From Pleodorina starrii (taxonomy: Eukaryota; Chlorophyta; Chlorophyceae; Chlamydomonadales; Volvocaceae), in NCBI GenBank assembly GCA_030267565.1, contig BRXU01000043.1:682001-746000 (forward strand): DNA of 64,000 nucleotides. Reading direction: 5' to 3'. The stretch's first letter is position 1. Each line of letters opens with the position of its first letter. Positions 63,693 through 64,000 of this stretch are shown piece by piece. The notes beneath the pieces were generated by a model that was given only the letters and a program-made list of their open reading frames with translations, was not told the DNA's origin and made no database searches. The translations under genes were made by a program, and so were the position numbers.

Positions 63693-63707
63693 CCGTCTCG
63701 ATGCCAA
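63693..63707 (-). other. Gypsy-A primer-binding site
   Basis: TTGGCATCGAGACGG on the minus strand, directly following the LTR end GCACGTTTCA; similar to the Gypsy-B site TGGTATCGAGACCAG. Confidence 0.6.
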
Positions 63708-63902
63708 TGAAACGTGCAATGTCCCAATTAGGTGGTATCAAAAGACACCGGCTCAGCAGCAAGCTCTGAACCTTGTAGATGTGATCCGTACGGCAGACCG
63801 TACTTTATCTGAGCGGGCTTACTTACAGGAGATATCCTGTCTTGAACCCCTTTTGGTAATATCTTATGATTCATGGAAGGGTAACGGCACATGCACGTTA
63901 CA
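63708..63902 (-). repeat. Gypsy-A 5' LTR (shared with a neighbouring copy)
   Basis: 195 bp, matches 40724-40923 apart from a 4-base deletion (TATG), a one-base deletion and few substitutions. Confidence 0.85.
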
Positions 63903-63966
63903 TCATTCCCCCCCCTGAATGGCTGGTCGTCCCGACAGCCAACCAACCTTACCACCACCGCCACGT

Positions 63967-64000
63967 TTAGTGGAAAAGCGGATCCCCGCTGATGGCGAAT
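63967..64000 (-). pseudogene. pol: C-terminal end of another Gypsy-A pol at the window edge
   Basis: The minus strand reads FAISGDPLFH then TAA, identical to the pol end at 40987, followed by the same spacer and polypurine tract leading into the LTR at 63902. It therefore belongs to a second Gypsy-A copy whose body lies right of the window. Confidence 0.75.

Larger units (their letters stand above)
40724..63902 (-). mobile_element. Gypsy-A: old LTR retrotransposon (Metaviridae), three nested insertions
   Basis: In minus orientation: LTR 63902-63708, primer site, gag, pol (protease, RT, RNase H, integrase, chromodomain-like end), LTR 40923-40724. Pol is interrupted at 61792/56988 (Copia), 56170/48930 (Gypsy-B) and 47941/43951 (satellite insert). 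Removing the three leaves about 7.1 kb. The LTRs are 195 and 200 bp, differing by small indels, and pol has many frameshifts, so this is the oldest layer. Its true right end is uncertain because pol sequence of another copy adjoins the right LTR. Confidence 0.88.

Overview
The window looks like nuclear DNA of a green alga, most likely volvocine (Chlamydomonas/Volvox group). The reasons are GC-rich coding DNA with many short GT-AG introns, CAG-rich tracts, a Copia element resembling Volvox Osser, a DIRS element with split direct repeats, L1-like LINE remains, chromodomain Gypsy elements, and a short tract close to the Chlamydomonas telomere octamer. There is no operon structure, and no rRNA, tRNA or CRISPR locus that I can support. 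Most of the 64 kb is transposable elements, several nested, with long tandem repeats and three spliced genes between them.

Layout. 1-5900 (minus): L1-like LINE, with ORF1 overlapping ORF2 by ATGA; ORF2 has lost the YADD part of its reverse transcriptase (RT). 6514-6632: 7-bp tandem repeat. 8113-13320 (minus): a structurally complete DIRS/PAT-like tyrosine-recombinase retrotransposon with split direct repeats, carrying two frameshifts. 14364-27875 (minus): a 14-exon Plavaka-type (CACTA-related) transposase gene. Its third exon is split by a 9100-bp CACTA-like element (17691-26790; terminal inverted repeats CACTCTGGGAAA, target duplication CTT) filled with minisatellites. Removing that element restores one frame across all 14 exons, interrupted by two nonsense codons.

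29047-34146 (plus): a 12-exon gene ending in a 2-oxoglutarate/Fe(II) dioxygenase domain. Five of its exons are tandem copies of a 114-bp exon, and one intron holds a solo LTR. 34984-36621 (minus): a USP-type deubiquitinase-like gene. 36930-39524 (plus): a spliced gene of unknown function with two likely one-base deletions, its 3' end tandemly duplicated. Whether these three genes belong to the host or are cargo of a large Plavaka-type element is open.

40724-63902 (minus): an old Gypsy element (Gypsy-A) with about 200-bp LTRs. It is interrupted by (1) a 4-kb non-coding insert of pentanucleotide satellite inside the RT (43951-47941, 13-bp target duplication), (2) a young, complete chromoviral Gypsy (Gypsy-B, 48930-56170, duplication CCCGC), and (3) an intact Copia element (56988-61792, identical 197-bp LTRs, duplication ACGCA) with a primer site matching the initiator tRNA-Met anticodon arm. 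Both Gypsy families place a single in-frame stop between gag and pol. The right window edge shows the end of another pol joined to the same LTR, suggesting a tandem Gypsy-A array. Splice sites and domain names were read by eye; no database search or alignment was run.
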